From NCBI RefSeq assembly GCF_027922305.1, contig NZ_BSFK01000016.1, positions 430,565-494,564 on the forward strand: a stretch of 64,000 nt of DNA, read 5' to 3'. The DNA is from Methylopila jiangsuensis. GTDB lineage: Bacteria; Pseudomonadota; Alphaproteobacteria; Rhizobiales; Methylopilaceae. The translations under genes and the position numbers were made by a program. Position 1 is the stretch's first letter. Every line of letters begins with the position of its first letter. Shown here one piece after another: positions 46,039 through 53,616 of this stretch. A model generated the notes under the pieces. The model did no database searches, was not told the DNA's origin, and saw only the letters and a list, made by a program, of their open reading frames with translations.

Positions 46039-46587
46039 TCACGGGCGGTCCTCGGGAGCGTCGACCTCGACGACGCCCACGAAGGGAAGCTGGCGGTAGG
46101 CGTGGGCCACGTCCATGCCATAGCCCACCACGAACAGATCCGGACAGACGAAGCCGACGAAATCGGCGGTCACCGACACGGCGCGCTTGCCGGGCTTCTC
46201 CAGCAGCACGCAGGTCAGCACCCGCCGGGCGCCGCGCGCCGCCATGAGGTCCTTGGCGTAGGCGAGCGTGCGGCCGGATTCGAGGATGTCGTCGATCAGG
46301 AGGACGTCGCGGCCGGCGACCTCGCTCTCGATGTCGTGCACGATCCGCACCGTCCCCGAGGAGACCGTGCCGTCCAGATAGCTCGACAGCGACAGGAACT
46401 CGATCTCGGGCGCGAGCCCGGCCTCGTGCAGCGCCCGGATCAGGTCGGCTGCGAACACGAAGCTGCCCTTGAGCACCACGATCGCCAGCAGGCGCTCCGG
46501 CGCGCTCGCGGCGATCTCGGACGCGAGCCCGCCGTTGCGGCGGGCGATCGTCTCGGCGTCGTAGAGCACGGTCAGACGGCGTTCCAT
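46039..46587 (-). CDS. hpt: Hypoxanthine phosphoribosyltransferase
   Basis: This 182-residue purine salvage enzyme makes IMP (and GMP) from hypoxanthine (and guanine) plus PRPP. The PRPP loop is DVLLIDDILESGRTLAY, with VVLKGSFVFAADLIR upstream and KRAVSVTADFVGFVCPDLFVVGYG downstream. The start at 46587 (MERRLTVLYDAE) has AAGGAG 6 nt upstream; a start ten codons earlier would overlap the zinc-ribbon gene and is unconserved. It lies between the zinc-ribbon gene and cpdR. Confidence 0.92.
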   Translation of the reverse strand: MERRLTVLYDAETIARRNGGLASEIAASAPERLLAIVVLKGSFVFAADLIRALHEAGLAPEIEFLSLSSYLDGTVSSGTVRIVHDIESEVAGRDVLLIDDILESGRTLAYAKDLMAARGARRVLTCVLLEKPGKRAVSVTADFVGFVCPDLFVVGYGMDVAHAYRQLPFVGVVEVDAPEDRP

Positions 46588-46597
46588 CTCGTCTCCT

Positions 46598-47335
46598 TCA
46601 GGCTCCGTCTTCGCCATGCGGCAGATCGGAGGAATTCAGAAAGCGCACCGCGATCCGCCGACCCTCCGCCGGAGGCGAGGCGAGGCGCGCGCGGAAGGCG
46701 GCGGTCTCGCCCTTCGCGAGCTGGGTGCGCCCGGCGACCGTGGTCCAGGCGTAAAGCTCCCGGCCGTCGCCCGCCAGCACCGCGAGCCGCAGACGCGGCA
46801 CCTCGACGGCGCGGCCCGCCACGTTTCCGATCTCGCCGGAGACCATGAGCATGGGGACGCCGCTCTCCATTTCCTCCACCGAGGTCACGCGCGCGATTTC
46901 AAGTCCGCGCACGTTCACCGGCAGCCCGATGCGGGCGTAGAGCGAGGCCATGCCCGGCGCCGCCCGCGTGATGTCGTTCCGGCCGCCGATCAGCAGCGTC
47001 AGCGCGCACAGCCCGAGAGCGGCGAGCGCCGTGCCCGGGGAGAGGCGCCAGCCTGCGCGATCCACGCGCGGCCTGCGCTTCGACGCGCGGGCGGGGACGA
47101 GCGCCTCCGCCTCCTGCGGGTCCCGGCGTTCCTGGCTCCGCTCTTCGGCATGGGCGTCGATCACGTCGTCGTCGATCGGCTGTATCGCCTCGGCGGGCGC
47201 CTCCGCGACGGTCTCTCCCGACCCTTGGGCGTACCATTCGGTCTTGCAGCGGGCGCACCGCACCGGCCGCCCCGCGCCGAGCGCGGCGGGCGCCAGTCTG
47301 TAGGTCGCGGCGCAGTTTGGGCAGACGATCAGCAT
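46598..47335 (-). CDS. MJ0042 zinc-ribbon / DUF3426 membrane protein
   Basis: This 245-residue protein starts with an N-terminal zinc ribbon (MLIVCPNCAATYRLAP, then VRCARCKTEW: two CxxC pairs) and a disordered acidic/basic middle. One membrane helix follows (LSPGTALAALGLCALTLLIGG), then a C-terminal DUF3426-type beta domain (EEMESGVPMLMVSGEIGNVAG, AFRARLASPPAEGRRIAVRFL). Such proteins are common in alphaproteobacteria next to ftsE, and the function is unknown. It is divergent from ftsE, with a perfect CtrA box in the gap. Confidence 0.85.
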   Translation of the reverse strand: MLIVCPNCAATYRLAPAALGAGRPVRCARCKTEWYAQGSGETVAEAPAEAIQPIDDDVIDAHAEERSQERRDPQEAEALVPARASKRRPRVDRAGWRLSPGTALAALGLCALTLLIGGRNDITRAAPGMASLYARIGLPVNVRGLEIARVTSVEEMESGVPMLMVSGEIGNVAGRAVEVPRLRLAVLAGDGRELYAWTTVAGRTQLAKGETAAFRARLASPPAEGRRIAVRFLNSSDLPHGEDGA

Positions 47336-47436
47336 CGAAGCCTGTATGAGACCGGTCGAATCGTTCGCGGCGCATGGGCCGCCCGTGAACAGGCGAGCGA
47401 ACCGGACGCGCCGTCCACGACCTCGCCACTTTATCG

Positions 47437-47451
47437 TTAATGGATCGTTAA
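47437..47451. promoter_or_regulatory. CtrA-binding box between the zinc-ribbon gene and ftsE
   Basis: TTAATGGATCGTTAA at 47437-47451 is an exact TTAA-N7-TTAA match in the 186-bp divergent gap. It is 71 bp upstream of ftsE and about 100 bp upstream of the zinc-ribbon gene. CtrA controls cell-division genes in Caulobacter and rhizobia, and cpdR, a controller of CtrA proteolysis, is 1.4 kb away. Binding is inferred. Confidence 0.72.
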
Positions 47452-47521
47452 AAGATACGGCCCGACAACGGTCCTCAGCCGCAGACAGCGCCCCCGCGAA
47501 CCAACGGACGACCACGCCGCC

Positions 47522-48181
47522 ATGCTCCGCTTCGAGAACGTCGGTCTGCGCTACGGGCTTGGGCCCGAAGTGCTGCGCGACCTGACGTTCCAGATCGCGC
47601 CGAACTCGTTCCAGTTTCTCACCGGCCCCTCGGGCGCCGGCAAGACCACGCTGCTGCGCCTGCTGTTTCTGGCGCTGAAGCCCACCCGCGGCCTGATCAC
47701 CGTGTTCGACCGCGACATGGCGACCCTGCCGAAGCGGGACCTGCCGTCGCTGCGCCGCCGCATCGGGGTCGTGTTCCAGGACTTCCGGCTGCTGGACCAT
47801 ATGACGACCTACGACAACGTGGCGCTGCCGCTCAGGGTCGCGGGCCGGGACGAGGCCTCCTACCGCGCCGAGGTGGTGGAGCTGCTCGGCTGGGTCGGGC
47901 TCGGCGACCGGCTGGACGCGCTCCCCCCCGTGCTGTCCGGCGGCGAGAAGCAGCGCGCCGCCATCGCCCGCGCGCTGGTGGCCCGGCCCGAGCTGCTGCT
48001 CGCCGACGAGCCCACCGGCAACGTCGATCCTCAGCTCGCGCGCCGCATCCTCCGGCTGTTCGTGGAGCTGCACAAATCCGGCACCTCGGTGGTGATCGCC
48101 ACCCACGACATCGCCCTGATGGACCTCTATGACGCCCGCCGCCTCGTGCTGCACGACGGCCGGCTGCACGTGTACGAATGA
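47522..48181 (+). CDS. ftsE: Cell division ATPase FtsE
   Basis: This 219-residue ABC ATPase activates septal peptidoglycan hydrolases through FtsX. Walker A is GPSGAGKT at 35-42, the signature is LSGGEKQR, and Walker B is LLLADEPTGN. The FtsE-type start is MLRFENVGLRYGLG. Its stop overlaps ftsX by 4 bp. The ATG has only a weak ribosome-binding site. Confidence 0.93.
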   Translation: MLRFENVGLRYGLGPEVLRDLTFQIAPNSFQFLTGPSGAGKTTLLRLLFLALKPTRGLITVFDRDMATLPKRDLPSLRRRIGVVFQDFRLLDHMTTYDNVALPLRVAGRDEASYRAEVVELLGWVGLGDRLDALPPVLSGGEKQRAAIARALVARPELLLADEPTGNVDPQLARRILRLFVELHKSGTSVVIATHDIALMDLYDARRLVLHDGRLHVYE

Positions 48182-49119
48182 CCGCTCGCCCTCAGATCTC
48201 CACGGATGCGCCCGCCCGGTCCCGCCGGCCGGGGCCGATCGTGCCCGCCTCATCGGTGTCCGGGCACACGCTGGTGATGGTGATCGCCATCATGACCTAT
48301 CTCGCCGGCCTCACCGTCGGCGCGGTCGATCTGGTGCGCGCCACCGCAGCCGAATGGGAGCGGGACGTGGTGCGGGAGACCACGATCCAGATCCGCCCGG
48401 CGGAGGGCCGCAACCTCGACGCCGTGGCCGAGAAGGCGAGCCAGCTCGCGCGCGAGACCCGCGGCGTGGTGGAGGTGCGGCCCTACAGCGACGCGGAGAC
48501 CGCCCGGCTGCTGGAGCCCTGGCTCGGCTCGGGCCTGTCGCTCGCGGAGCTGCCCATCCCGCGGCTGATCGTGGTGCGCCTGTCCGAGGACGAGCCGTTC
48601 GACCAGGCCGGGCTGAAGGCGAAGCTGGAAGCGGAGGCGGAGGGCGCCACGCTCGACGACCACCGCCGCTTCCTCGACCGGCTGGTGGCCATGGCGCGGA
48701 CGCTGGTGGCGCTCGGGCTCGGCGTTCTGGTTCTCGTGCTGGCCGCGACGGCGCTGTCGGTGGTGTTCGCCACCCGCGGCGCCATGGCCGGCAACCAGGA
48801 CATCGTGCAGGTGCTGCATTTCGTCGGCGCCCGCGACGGCTATGTGGCGGGCCAGTTCCAGCGCCGCTTCCTCTGGCTTGGCCTGAAAGGCGGCGTCGCC
48901 GGCGGCGCCGCGGCCATGGCCACCTTCCTTGTGGCGGAGTTCGCCGCCGAGCAGGGCGTGGGCAGCGCGGCGGTGGACCAGATGGACGCCCTGTTCGGCC
49001 GGTTCCAGGTGGGCGCCACCGCCTACGCCGGCGTGCTGATCCTGATCGCGGTGATCGCCGTACTGACGGCGCTCACCTCGCGTCTCACGGTGTTCCGCAC
49101 CCTGCGGGCGCTCGATTGA
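48178..49119 (+). CDS. ftsX: Cell division permease-like protein FtsX
   Basis: This 313-residue inner-membrane protein has an N-terminal tail, a first helix (TLVMVIAIMTYLAGLTVGAV) and an extracytoplasmic domain that contacts hydrolase activators (WERDVVRETTIQIRP). Three C-terminal helices follow (LVALGLGVLVLVLAATALSV, then FLWLGLKGGVAGGAAA and GVLILIAVIAVLTAL). It partners with FtsE, to which it is translationally coupled. No plain amidase activator gene is adjacent. Confidence 0.92.
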   Translation: MTARPQISTDAPARSRRPGPIVPASSVSGHTLVMVIAIMTYLAGLTVGAVDLVRATAAEWERDVVRETTIQIRPAEGRNLDAVAEKASQLARETRGVVEVRPYSDAETARLLEPWLGSGLSLAELPIPRLIVVRLSEDEPFDQAGLKAKLEAEAEGATLDDHRRFLDRLVAMARTLVALGLGVLVLVLAATALSVVFATRGAMAGNQDIVQVLHFVGARDGYVAGQFQRRFLWLGLKGGVAGGAAAMATFLVAEFAAEQGVGSAAVDQMDALFGRFQVGATAYAGVLILIAVIAVLTALTSRLTVFRTLRALD

Positions 49120-49195
49120 GCAGCCCCGTTCCCGCGCGACTTGCCGAACCGTCGGCGAGGACGCATTTTTCCGGCGAAGCGTCACCGGTTTGACC

Positions 49196-49894
49196 ATGGT
49201 CGCAGGCTCCGATCTCCACGCGCGTCACGCCGCGCTCTCCCCACGCGCCGCCGTCTGGCGGGCGGTGCGGGCGCTCGCGCTCGCGGCGCTGATCGGCGGC
49301 GGTCTGGCGCTCGCGGGCTTCGTGGGCTTCCTCCGTCTGGTCCCCTCGGGCGGCGATCATCTGAACGAGAAGGCGGACGGGATCGTGGCGCTCACCGGCG
49401 GGGCCGAGCGGCTGTCGGACGCGCTGCGCCTGCTGGCGGCGGGGAGCGGCAAGCGGCTGCTGATCTCGGGCGTCCACCCCGCCACCACCGAGAACGAGCT
49501 GGCCCGGGCGCAGCCCGACTATGCGCCCTGGGCGCGCTGCTGCGTCGATCTCGGGCGCCGGGCGCTCAACACCGCCGGCAACGCGGTGGAGACGAAGCGC
49601 TGGGTGGAGCGGCATCAGTTCCGCTCGCTCATCGTGGTCACTTCGGGCTATCACATGCCCCGCACCATGATGGAGCTCGCCCGCGAAATGCCCGACGTCG
49701 CCCTGATCCCCCATCCCGTCGTGACCGACCGCCTGCGCGGCGAGCCGTGGTGGCGCGACTGGGCGACGGCGAAGCTGATGGGCGGCGAATATGTGAAATA
49801 CGTCGCGGCGCTGGTGCGGGTTCGTCTTGCGCCCCGCATGAGCTCCGCCGAGACCGCCACCGCCGGCCGCGGCGCCGACGCGCCGCGCTCCTGA
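49196..49894 (+). CDS. YdcF-like DUF218 membrane protein
   Basis: This 232-residue protein has one N-terminal membrane helix (ALALAALIGGGLALAGFVGFL) and a DUF218 domain: GIVALTGGAERLSDALRLL, KRLLISGVHPATTENELA, NTAGNAVETKRWV and LIVVTSGYHMPRTMMEL. DUF218 proteins (YdcF, SanA, ElyC) act in envelope biogenesis, with the chemistry not settled. The ATG at 49196 is preferred over the TTG two codons upstream. It follows ftsX and precedes plsC, a conserved rhizobial order. Confidence 0.82.
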   Translation: MVAGSDLHARHAALSPRAAVWRAVRALALAALIGGGLALAGFVGFLRLVPSGGDHLNEKADGIVALTGGAERLSDALRLLAAGSGKRLLISGVHPATTENELARAQPDYAPWARCCVDLGRRALNTAGNAVETKRWVERHQFRSLIVVTSGYHMPRTMMELAREMPDVALIPHPVVTDRLRGEPWWRDWATAKLMGGEYVKYVAALVRVRLAPRMSSAETATAGRGADAPRS

Positions 49895-49917
49895 CCCGCC
49901 GGACGGCCTCACGCGTG

Positions 49918-50700
49918 ATGTCCCATACCGCTCCCCGCGCCGGCGGCGTCGTGTTCTGGCGCTCGGTCGTCTACAATGCGCTGTTCTCGCTCCAGCTCGT
50001 GATCCTCGCGCTGGCGTCGCTGCCGATCGTGCTGTTCTTCCCGCGCCGCCATGTGCTGGGCGTCGCCAAGTTCTGGTGCCGCTGCAATCTGGCGCTGCTT
50101 AAGCGCGTGGTCGGCATCGGGGTGGAGATCCGCGGCCGGGAGCACATCCCGCAGGACGGGGCGCTGATCGCCGCCAAGCACCAGTCGGCGCTCGAGACCT
50201 TCGCCATCGTGCCCTTCGTGCCCGACCCGCTGTTCGTGCTGAAGCGCGAACTGACCTGGGTTCCGTTCTTCGGCTGGTTCCTGATGCGGCTGAAGATGAT
50301 CGCCATCGACCGCTCCGCCGGCGGCGACGCGCTGGCGCAGATGCTCAGACAGGCGCGGGTCGCGGCCGGAGACGGCCGTCAGATCATCATCTTCCCCGAA
50401 GGCACCCGCCGCCCGGTCGGGGTGGAGCCGGCCTACAAGCACGGCGTCACGCATCTTTACGTGAAGCTCGGCCTGCCGGTGACGCCGGTCGCCATCGACA
50501 CCGGCGTGTTCTGGCCGCGCGGCGGGCTGCGGCGCCGGCAGGGCGTGTCCGTGATCGAGTTCCTGGAGCCGATTCCGCCGGGTCTCCCTCGCGCCGAGTT
50601 CGAGCGGCTGCTGCAGGAGCGCATCGAGGGGCGCAGCAACGCTTTGGCCGCCGAGGCCATCGGCGCAGGCCCGGCGACGCGGACGCTTTCGGGAGAATAA
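49918..50700 (+). CDS. plsC: 1-acyl-sn-glycerol-3-phosphate acyltransferase (PlsC family)
   Basis: This 260-residue membrane-associated acyltransferase of phospholipid synthesis has an N-terminal membrane helix (ALFSLQLVILALASLPIVLFF). The catalytic block reads AAKHQSALETFA, an HX4E variant of the usual NHX4D. The acceptor-binding block is IIIFPEGTRRPVG, followed by VTPVAIDTGVFWPRG. The H-to-E spacing is intact, so it may still be active; related rhizobial enzymes share this variant as far as I recall. The gene starts 23 bp after the DUF218 gene stop. Confidence 0.87.
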   Translation: MSHTAPRAGGVVFWRSVVYNALFSLQLVILALASLPIVLFFPRRHVLGVAKFWCRCNLALLKRVVGIGVEIRGREHIPQDGALIAAKHQSALETFAIVPFVPDPLFVLKRELTWVPFFGWFLMRLKMIAIDRSAGGDALAQMLRQARVAAGDGRQIIIFPEGTRRPVGVEPAYKHGVTHLYVKLGLPVTPVAIDTGVFWPRGGLRRRQGVSVIEFLEPIPPGLPRAEFERLLQERIEGRSNALAAEAIGAGPATRTLSGE

Positions 50701-50751
50701 GGCGGAACTGTCGGCCGATCGTCGCGTTACGCTCTCAAGTCGTTGCTCGAC

Positions 50752-50782
50752 TTGACAGTTTCCAAGAGCTGGGAGGTATGAT
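50752..50782 (+). promoter_or_regulatory. Candidate sigma-70-type promoter
   Basis: TTGACA at 50752-50757 and TATGAT at 50777-50782 are separated by 19 bp, slightly more than optimal. They lie just upstream of the small unknown gene at 50795. If used, the 5' leader would be very short and would favour the ATG at 50807. Confidence 0.4.
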
Positions 50783-50794
50783 GAAGCCTCCACC

Positions 50795-51304
50795 ATGGGA
50801 CGCGCGATGACTGATTCGGTCACGCCTTCAGCGGTCCTTATCGACCGCCTCGTCAGCCTTGCGGAGCCGGAGCCGGCGCCCGCCGACCAGGGGCTCGCCG
50901 CCGTGGCGCGCGAAACCGGCGTCGGCGAGCGCTATCGGGTGTGGCGCGGCCGCTCGGGACGGCGCTACCTCGTGACCGTGATGCCGCTCGGCGAGGCGGT
51001 GCGCGTGGAGGAAGCCGTGGTGCTGGTGGTGGCGGTGGATCCCGATGGCGGCCGCCGCATCATCTGGGCCGGCGAATCCGGACATGGGCTGCCGGCGCTC
51101 GCCCTGGAGGCGGGCCAGCGGATCGAGGCCCATGTCCATCTGCTGGCCGCAAGCTCGGCGCGGCGTCGCGCGGCCGTGGACGACCTCGAAAGCGCGACCC
51201 AGAGCTACTCTTCGGTGCTGACCGCGAGCGCGGCCGCGAGCCACGCCAGCGTCGGGTCGGTGACGCCGAGCCGCTCCAGCTCCCGGGCCGTGTTGAGCAC
51301 GTAA
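50795..51304 (+). CDS. Hypothetical protein overlapping the ChaC-like gene
   Basis: This protein of up to 169 residues (or 165 from the ATG at 50807) is of unknown family. The first 130 residues look like a compact domain: GLAAVARETGVGERYRVWRG, RSGRRYLVTVMPLGEA, VVLVVAVDPDGGRRIIWAGE and GQRIEAHVHLLAAS. The C-terminal 35 residues are Ser/Ala-rich and lie antisense to the convergent gamma-glutamylcyclotransferase gene for 100 bp, so part of the tail may be chance read-through of an overlapped frame. No membrane segment is present. Function unknown. Confidence 0.55.
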   Translation: MGRAMTDSVTPSAVLIDRLVSLAEPEPAPADQGLAAVARETGVGERYRVWRGRSGRRYLVTVMPLGEAVRVEEAVVLVVAVDPDGGRRIIWAGESGHGLPALALEAGQRIEAHVHLLAASSARRRAAVDDLESATQSYSSVLTASAAASHASVGSVTPSRSSSRAVLST

Positions 51305-51747
51305 TCCGGGTTGGGCCCGGCGGCGCCCACGCTGCGGCGCACCCGCTCCAGCGTCTCTTCCGGCGGCAGGTCCCCCACATATTGCGGATGATCCCGATCG
51401 GCCACATAGGCCAGCGCCTCGACCGCCCGGCCGTCGTCGAGGCGGGCGGGCAGAAGAAGCTCCCGGTAGACATGCGACACCAGCTCGCGCTCGCGCAGAT
51501 AGGCGAGCGTCTCCGCCGCCCGCACGGCCTCCACGCGGAAGACGAGCCCCTGGCAGGAGCCGCCCTCGTCCAGCCCCAGCACGAGGCCCGGCCGCTCCGG
51601 CGTGCCGCGATGGCGATGCGAGGCGATGCAGAGCGAGCGGTGGTAGCCGTCGATCGCGGCCGGAGCCTGCTCGACGATCTCGAAGCCGGGCCGCCACATC
51701 AGCGAGCCGTAGGCGAACACCCAGAGATCGACGTCGGTGCGTATCAT
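51205..51747 (-). CDS. ChaC-like gamma-glutamylcyclotransferase
   Basis: This 180-residue protein starts at ATG 51747 (MIRTDVDLWVFAYGSLMWRP), where the family motif YGSLMW appears. It also has the catalytic-Glu region GLVLGLDEGGSCQG, a VFRVEAVRAAETLAYLRERE helix, and ALAYVADRDHPQYVGDL. ChaC enzymes cleave glutathione to 5-oxoproline and Cys-Gly. Frames upstream of the chosen ATG are open but not conserved. It is convergent with the small hypothetical gene, overlapping it by 100 bp, and divergent from the DUF2125 gene. Confidence 0.88.
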   Translation of the reverse strand: MIRTDVDLWVFAYGSLMWRPGFEIVEQAPAAIDGYHRSLCIASHRHRGTPERPGLVLGLDEGGSCQGLVFRVEAVRAAETLAYLRERELVSHVYRELLLPARLDDGRAVEALAYVADRDHPQYVGDLPPEETLERVRRSVGAAGPNPDYVLNTARELERLGVTDPTLAWLAAALAVSTEE

Positions 51748-51907
51748 CGGCGGCGGACGGGCTCCCAGCGGTCCTGCCCGGCGCGACTCAAGCCGCTCGA
51801 CCGGACGCGCCCAATGTGGTCGATGAGGCCGCGACACCACAAGGCCGAACGGGCGCGGCGCGCCCGCGCAGGCGCCTGTCCGTCCAGCCGCATCAGGAGA
51901 CGCCCCC

Positions 51908-52948
51908 ATGACCGCCGATACCGCTCCCCGCCGCTGGCCGATCTACGCTCCGACCTTCGCTCTGCTGCTGGCGGCCGCGGGCTGGTCCGCCTTCTGGTGG
52001 TACGCGGCCGGACGGGCGGAGCAGGCCGCCGACGCCTTCATGGCGCGCGAAGCGGCCAAGGGCCGGGTCTACGCCTGCGGCGAGCGGACCACCCGCGGCT
52101 ATCCGTTCCGCATCGAGCTGAACTGCGAGCGGCCCTCGGTCAGCGTCCGCGACGGCGAGGACCACATGACGCTGGAGGCGCCCCGGCTGGCGGCGGTGGC
52201 GCAGGTCTACGACCCGCGGCGCATGATCGTGGACCTGACCGGGCCGGTGTCCTTCATGGACGCCCGCGGCCGGCGGGGCGAGGCCGCCTTCCGGACCGCC
52301 CAGGCGAGCGGGACCGCCACGCTGGACGGCCGGCTGGAACGGGCCTCCGCCGTGATCGCCGATCCGCGCCTGACCCTCGACGGGACCGAGCAGATGGCCG
52401 GCGCCCGGTTCGAGGCGCATCTGCGCCGGACGCCGGACGCCGGGCAGGGCGCCTATGACGTGGCGCTGGCGCTCGACGCGGCGACCTCGCCCTGGCTCGG
52501 CCTGCTGCCGGTGGGCGAGGGGCCCGCGACGCTGGAGCTGCAGGCGAGCGTGACGCAGGCGGGCGAGCTGCGCCCGGCGCCGCTGGAGGAGCGGCTGCGC
52601 GCCTTCCAGGCCGCGGACGGCCGGGTGCGGATCGACGTGGCCCGCCTGATCCGCGGCGACGTGGAGGCGCGGATCGACGGCGATCTCGGCCTCGACGTGG
52701 ACGGCCGTCCCGACGGACGGCTGACGCTGACCGCCCGCGGCCTCGACGAGATCATCGGCGCGTTCGCAGGCGGCGCCGGCGGCCGGAAGAACGATCTTCT
52801 GTCCTCGCTGCTGGGCGCCGGCGCGCAGATGCTGGGCAAGCCTGCCAAGATCGACGACAAGCCGGCGACGTCCTACGACCTCACGCTGGACCGGGGGCGG
52901 GTCGAGCTCGGTCCGATCCGCCTCTACCGCCTGCCGCCGCTGTACTGA
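51908..52948 (+). CDS. DUF2125 envelope protein
   Basis: This 346-residue exported or membrane-anchored protein has an N-terminal helix (PTFALLLAAAGWSAFWWYAA). The DUF2125 domain shows conserved CGERTTRGYPFRIELNCERP with two cysteines, later AGARFEAHLRR, and a C-terminal LTARGLDEIIGAF segment. The role of the family is unknown; in alphaproteobacteria it is often beside the gamma-glutamylcyclotransferase gene, as here. AGGAGA precedes the ATG. Confidence 0.85.
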   Translation: MTADTAPRRWPIYAPTFALLLAAAGWSAFWWYAAGRAEQAADAFMAREAAKGRVYACGERTTRGYPFRIELNCERPSVSVRDGEDHMTLEAPRLAAVAQVYDPRRMIVDLTGPVSFMDARGRRGEAAFRTAQASGTATLDGRLERASAVIADPRLTLDGTEQMAGARFEAHLRRTPDAGQGAYDVALALDAATSPWLGLLPVGEGPATLELQASVTQAGELRPAPLEERLRAFQAADGRVRIDVARLIRGDVEARIDGDLGLDVDGRPDGRLTLTARGLDEIIGAFAGGAGGRKNDLLSSLLGAGAQMLGKPAKIDDKPATSYDLTLDRGRVELGPIRLYRLPPLY

Positions 52949-52970
52949 ACGGCGCGTGGGGGGGCCGCCC

Positions 52971-53504
52971 TCAGAAGCCGAAGGCGGCCTCCAGCGGCCC
53001 CTTGGGCAGCGGCACCAGGAACCAGATCTCGAACATGGCGAAGCTGATCCCGGCCACGCCGAGCGCCACCGCGAGCGCCTTCCACAGCGGGAACTTGCCG
53101 ACCACGAGCATGAAGGCGGCGATGTAGATCGCCGAGGACACGTAGATGCCGATCCACGAGATGGCGAAGACGAACGCCACCGCCGGCGCGAAGATCGCGC
53201 ACATGCGCAGGAAGCCCGGCACGCTGGTCATGGGCTTGGCCTCCTCGCCCTCGGGCTGCGGCAGCGCCCGGGCGAGGTTGATCAGGCTCGCGATTCCCAT
53301 GGTCACCGCGATGTAGAACGGGAAGTAGCCCGGCGCGGGGCCCTCGTTCGGCAGCCAGGCGAAGCCCAGGCGCACGCTGTCCACGATGACGATCGCGCTC
53401 GTGGCGAGGAACAGCAGGGCGACGGCGATGTCGGCGGCGCGGAGGCTGACGAGAGGCTTCTCGGCCTCGACGTCGTGGACCTGATCCGGATCGATCGCGC
53501 TCAT
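52971..53504 (-). CDS. tctB: Tripartite tricarboxylate transporter small membrane subunit TctB
   Basis: This 177-residue small membrane subunit has four hydrophobic helices: LRAADIAVALLFLATSAIVI, FYIAVTMGIASLINL, MCAIFAPAVAFVFAISWIGIYV and the C-terminal ALAVALGVAGISFAMFEIWFL. It pairs with TctA in the TTT carrier, which uses a periplasmic binding protein and an ion gradient. It is the last gene of the operon, separated from tctC by a strong hairpin. That order (A-C-B) differs from the common C-B-A. Confidence 0.85.
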   Translation of the reverse strand: MSAIDPDQVHDVEAEKPLVSLRAADIAVALLFLATSAIVIVDSVRLGFAWLPNEGPAPGYFPFYIAVTMGIASLINLARALPQPEGEEAKPMTSVPGFLRMCAIFAPAVAFVFAISWIGIYVSSAIYIAAFMLVVGKFPLWKALAVALGVAGISFAMFEIWFLVPLPKGPLEAAFGF

Positions 53505-53535
53505 CAGTCAGGCGCTCCTTGAGGGAAGGACGTCT

Positions 53536-53564
53536 CTCCGGCCGGGGGTTCTCCCCGGCCGGAG
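53536..53564 (-). terminator. Strong hairpin between tctC and tctB
   Basis: This is a perfect 12-bp stem, CTCCGGCCGGGG (53536-53547) and CCCCGGCCGGAG (53553-53564), with a 5-nt loop. It lies in the 112-bp gap, 53 bp beyond the tctC stop. It could be a partial terminator or an RNA stabiliser that makes the binding protein message more abundant than tctB. Confidence 0.7.
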
Positions 53565-53616
53565 CGCGTTCACGCGAAGGCGGCCGCGAGGGCGTCGCCC
53601 GATGCTCGCCCGGACC

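Noticed and set aside
46588..46617. Ten-codon N-terminal extension of hpt
   Set aside because: It overlaps the zinc-ribbon gene, lacks a ribosome-binding site, and AAGGAG points to the ATG at 46587.
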